Below are positions 3,813 through 6,463 of a stretch of DNA of 6,463 nucleotides, in pieces. Source of the DNA: Candidatus Lloydbacteria bacterium RIFCSPLOWO2_02_FULL_54_12 (GTDB taxonomy: Bacteria; Patescibacteriota; Minisyncoccia; Phycocordibacterales; UBA6899); the NCBI GenBank assembly GCA_001819095.1, contig MHLS01000023.1, positions 1,059-7,521 on the forward strand, read 5' to 3'. Below the pieces are notes generated by a model that was given only the letters and a program-made list of their open reading frames with translations, did no database searches and was not told the DNA's origin. Made by a program: the position numbers and the translations under genes. Numbering within the stretch: position 1 is the stretch's first letter; each line of letters starts with the position of its first letter.

Positions 3813-6463
3813 ATGAAAGAAGCGCTCGCTCCACTTCCGACGGACGAGGCAGAACTTGCGGAGGATGGAATGGCGGGTCAGCACGCACCGTCCTTGCCAC
3901 AGGGAGAAACTGCGGTGTTTTCGGGTATCGAGGGAGCATTGGGAGACGGCATGGATAGCGTTGCCGCAAATGACGCGGTATTTGTTCCCGCCGAGACCAA
4001 TCTCGTACACGAAAGTACGCTCGCAGAAGACGCGCACCGTCGCGCCGTAGATGAGGCTCACGCGGAAGATGAACTTCGCACGGAGGCTAGGGCGGCCGGA
4101 GCGTACGCGGAAGCGCAAGATAGGGCACGAGAGCGTGCACAAAACAATTCTCGGGAGATTGATGCCGCTCACGGCAATGCGCTTGCCGAGGATGTGCGTC
4201 GTCCTGTTAGTGGAGAGGCTGTTGTGGAGCCGCCGGAGGAGGTCCCGCTTGAGGTGAGGAAGGAAGAGGCGGCACTTGAGTCCGCGGTTTCGGAACTCTC
4301 GCCCGCCGAGCGTGAAGAGGTCGGATGGAAACTCTATAATGTCGGATTCCAGCTCGAAAAGGCAAAGTCGGAGGGCTTCGCGAAGGTCTACGAGAAACTT
4401 GCCGGGCAATTCGACGAACAGTCGACGATGGGCAGATTCTTCGGCGCGATGAGAACGCAGTTCACCGAAAAAGCCGCGACGACCAAGAAACAGATCGACG
4501 ACATTGAAGCCTCGCGCAAGGACGGAAAGACGGAAGGATTGTTGAAACAGATAGGGAACGCCGGTTACTTGAGCGGGAATCTTCTCAAGTACGGCCGTAT
4601 CGTCGCCGACGCCGCCGGATGGACCGCGGGAGCCCCGACGCGCTGGGTGACATTGGGCGCGATGGCGACCGGCTCGGTTTTGGAAGGGACGAAAGAGGCG
4701 CGGCTTGCGAACGAAGAGGTGAAAGAGCGCACGCGAGTTGCGGATATCGACAAAGCGGCCGATGAAGCGTGGGCGATCTACGAAGGGGCAATGAAGAACA
4801 AAGGCCTCGATCCGGACGGCGACCATGAAGGCGTTTCGAAAGAAGAGTTAGTCAAGGCGTATCAGGAGAAATTACCGGCGGATATCCTGCGCCGACTCAC
4901 CGAGGAGCCGAAAGAAGGCACCGGTTCTTCGCTTGTCCAGAAAATGTTCCAGAAACATATCGGGTGGGCGGCGGGCCGCATTGAGAAGAAGCTCGAAGCG
5001 GTCGACGGCGACGCTTCACTTGATGCAAAAACGAAGGCCGAGAAGAAAGAGGCGATCATTCAGCGTTTCGGCCGATCGAAGATGCTCGGCGATTTTGACC
5101 GCATGCTCTCACAAGAGGGCGCTGTTGATACATTGGCGATGAGCGCGCGGTACGGGGAGCAGGGCGCAAAGGGCATCGTTTACGGCATGATGGCCGACTC
5201 GCTCTATCGCTTGTGGGACCACTTCGGTTCGGCGTTTTCGGGGAAAAGTTGGGACATGCTCGATATCATTCCGAGCGCGAGTGCGGCAACTGTTGCCGAG
5301 AATGTAATGACCCCAGAGGAACTTGCGCTCCAGCAGGAGTCGGCACGTGCGGTCCTTGAGGGAGATATGCCGCAAGTCAAACACGATGTCGTTCGCGGAG
5401 ACACGCTCTGGAAGATCGCAAAAGGGAATCCGGCCGTTCTTCGGCTCACACCCGACGAACTGCGCTCGATCGGCGTTTCGAGCGGCAATCCGAACCTGAT
5501 CAAGGTCGGCGAGACGGTCGATGTCGATCGCCTCGACGAATTCCTTCGCCAAAAAGGCGAACTTGCCGCTGAGCTGAAGCGCATCGCCCCCGGTGCGATT
5601 GTGGAGCGTACGGTACCGCTTCCTCCGGCGGAAATTGCGACGGAGGCGGTTCCGGAGCGCCCGCCGATAGCGACCGTTGACCTCACTAAAGAGACGCCAC
5701 AAGTCCCCGATCAGGCGGCCGAATCGGAGAAGGCGCGCATGGCGCTCGAAGAGCAGTTCGAAAGCGAACGCCAGCAGACAATTCTTGAGGAAGAGCGTTT
5801 GCGTCCGAGGGGGCAGATACCTCCCGCGAGAGTGCACAACACGCCCTTTGAACTTGCGCCGGCACGATCTCCTGTCTCCGGTGAGATAGAATCGGGGATA
5901 CGCATCGGAACGGAGCGATTCCCGAGCGGGCGCGGTTTCCATCTTGAAGGGGACAGTATCGTACCCGACCGCCGCCTTTCCGAACTTGCTCCCCGTGAAC
6001 TTGCGCGATGGCCGACGGGAACCCCGAAGCCTTGGCCGGTGACCCTTGCCGAAGCGGATCGTTCGTTCGGCGGACGCCTTAATCTCAACCGCCAGCTTGC
6101 CGAAGATTTCCGTTTTAAAGCAGGACGCTATCCGAATGAAGATGAATTTAAGGTGTTCAGTAAGTTTGGAGCAAGGGGAGGAAATGCGGAACAACAATTC
6201 TTCGGCACGGTGCGCTCCGGTCCGCTTTCGCGCATGCAGGCGGAAGAATACGAGCGCATGATGCGGGGAAATATGAGGAATATGCCCTACGACGCACGCG
6301 GCGGACGGCCGAGGGTGGGGTATCCCATCGGTGAAGGACGTGGCGGACGGTCCAACAATCCGTTCGAGGTCATTGGTGCCAGACCGCCGACGCAGTCGGA
6401 AATTTTGGAACAGCGTGCGCGCGATATATGGCTTGAAGAGAAGACGAGGGGAAATCCTAACGC
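3813..6463 (+). CDS. Very large LysM-domain protein with EF-hand-like loop (3' end outside window)
   Basis: One reading frame stays open from the ATG at 3813 to the window edge: 883 complete codons with no stop. There is no N-terminal signal peptide. Visible order: an acidic Ala/Glu-rich N-terminus (1-80); charged helical and probably coiled-coil segments (about 80-125 and 150-235); a mildly hydrophobic region (250-292) that might touch a membrane; an EF-hand-like helix-loop-helix with DPDGDHEGVSKEEL from D333; more charged helices; a LysM-like domain at about 522-572 (HDVVRGDTLWKIAKGN then NPNLIKVGETVDV); and a Pro/Arg/Gly-rich, probably disordered tail from about 595. LysM domains bind peptidoglycan or other GlcNAc polymers, suggesting an envelope or surface role, but the export route is not visible. 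The frame is open back to 3741, directly after the previous stop, so TTG at 3777 is a possible alternative start; the promoter position favours 3813. Long open frames on the opposite strand here are Arg-rich shadows. The overall function is unknown. Confidence 0.88.
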   Translation, partial: MKEALAPLPTDEAELAEDGMAGQHAPSLPQGETAVFSGIEGALGDGMDSVAANDAVFVPAETNLVHESTLAEDAHRRAVDEAHAEDELRTEARAAGAYAEAQDRARERAQNNSREIDAAHGNALAEDVRRPVSGEAVVEPPEEVPLEVRKEEAALESAVSELSPAEREEVGWKLYNVGFQLEKAKSEGFAKVYEKLAGQFDEQSTMGRFFGAMRTQFTEKAATTKKQIDDIEASRKDGKTEGLLKQIGNAGYLSGNLLKYGRIVADAAGWTAGAPTRWVTLGAMATGSVLEGTKEARLANEEVKERTRVADIDKAADEAWAIYEGAMKNKGLDPDGDHEGVSKEELVKAYQEKLPADILRRLTEEPKEGTGSSLVQKMFQKHIGWAAGRIEKKLEAVDGDASLDAKTKAEKKEAIIQRFGRSKMLGDFDRMLSQEGAVDTLAMSARYGEQGAKGIVYGMMADSLYRLWDHFGSAFSGKSWDMLDIIPSASAATVAENVMTPEELALQQESARAVLEGDMPQVKHDVVRGDTLWKIAKGNPAVLRLTPDELRSIGVSSGNPNLIKVGETVDVDRLDEFLRQKGELAAELKRIAPGAIVERTVPLPPAEIATEAVPERPPIATVDLTKETPQVPDQAAESEKARMALEEQFESERQQTILEEERLRPRGQIPPARVHNTPFELAPARSPVSGEIESGIRIGTERFPSGRGFHLEGDSIVPDRRLSELAPRELARWPTGTPKPWPVTLAEADRSFGGRLNLNRQLAEDFRFKAGRYPNEDEFKVFSKFGARGGNAEQQFFGTVRSGPLSRMQAEEYERMMRGNMRNMPYDARGGRPRVGYPIGEGRGGRSNNPFEVIGARPPTQSEILEQRARDIWLEEKTRGNPN

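Noticed and set aside
3795..4826. Long open frame on the - strand (343 codons) opposite the LysM gene
   Set aside because: Its translation is Arg/Leu/Phe-rich with no recognisable motif. The + strand frame over the same region has ordered helical patterns and an EF-hand-like loop, and continues into a LysM-like domain, so this is a codon-bias shadow.
5109..6197. Long open frame on the - strand (362 codons)
   Set aside because: It overlaps the LysM-like domain on the + strand, is very Arg-rich, and shows no domain; a shadow.

Overview
The window reads as a compact, moderately GC-rich bacterial chromosome segment with five genes, all on the + strand, and almost no spacer DNA. My best guess is a member of the Candidate Phyla Radiation / Patescibacteria (Parcubacteria-like). 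This is inference from the tight packing, starts that lack Shine-Dalgarno sequences, extended -10 promoters lying almost on the start codons, single-TM-anchored enzymes, and a very long Ala/Glu/Arg-rich LysM protein. TGA is used as a normal stop (557-559, 3738-3740), which argues against the lineages that read TGA as glycine.

Layout: (1) 2-1343, an ABC-2 type exporter pair very similar to E. coli YadG/YadH: the end of the ATPase gene (its start lies upstream of the window) and a complete permease gene one base later, closed by a probable hairpin terminator at 1360-1382. (2) 1426-3287, two tandem M14-family metallocarboxypeptidase paralogs of 309 and 310 residues, each with an N-terminal membrane anchor, joined by a TAATG stop/start overlap and driven by an extended -10 promoter that leaves almost no leader. 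(3) 3306-3740, a 144-residue membrane protein of unknown function with about three TM helices. (4) 3813 to the window end, a long gene (883 codons visible, no stop reached) for a mostly helical, charged protein with an EF-hand-like loop and one LysM-like domain; its promoter again abuts the ATG.

The most interesting point is the carboxypeptidase pair. The downstream copy keeps the later zinc-ligand His and the catalytic Glu, while the upstream copy has Tyr and Leu there but keeps the substrate-binding Arg/Asn residues. That looks like a predicted pseudoenzyme translationally coupled to its active paralog. With the LysM protein, the small membrane protein and the exporter, the window suggests a cell-envelope theme, but no sequence evidence ties the genes into one pathway.

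No RNA genes, insertion sequences, CRISPR arrays or gene-free stretches above 300 bases were seen.
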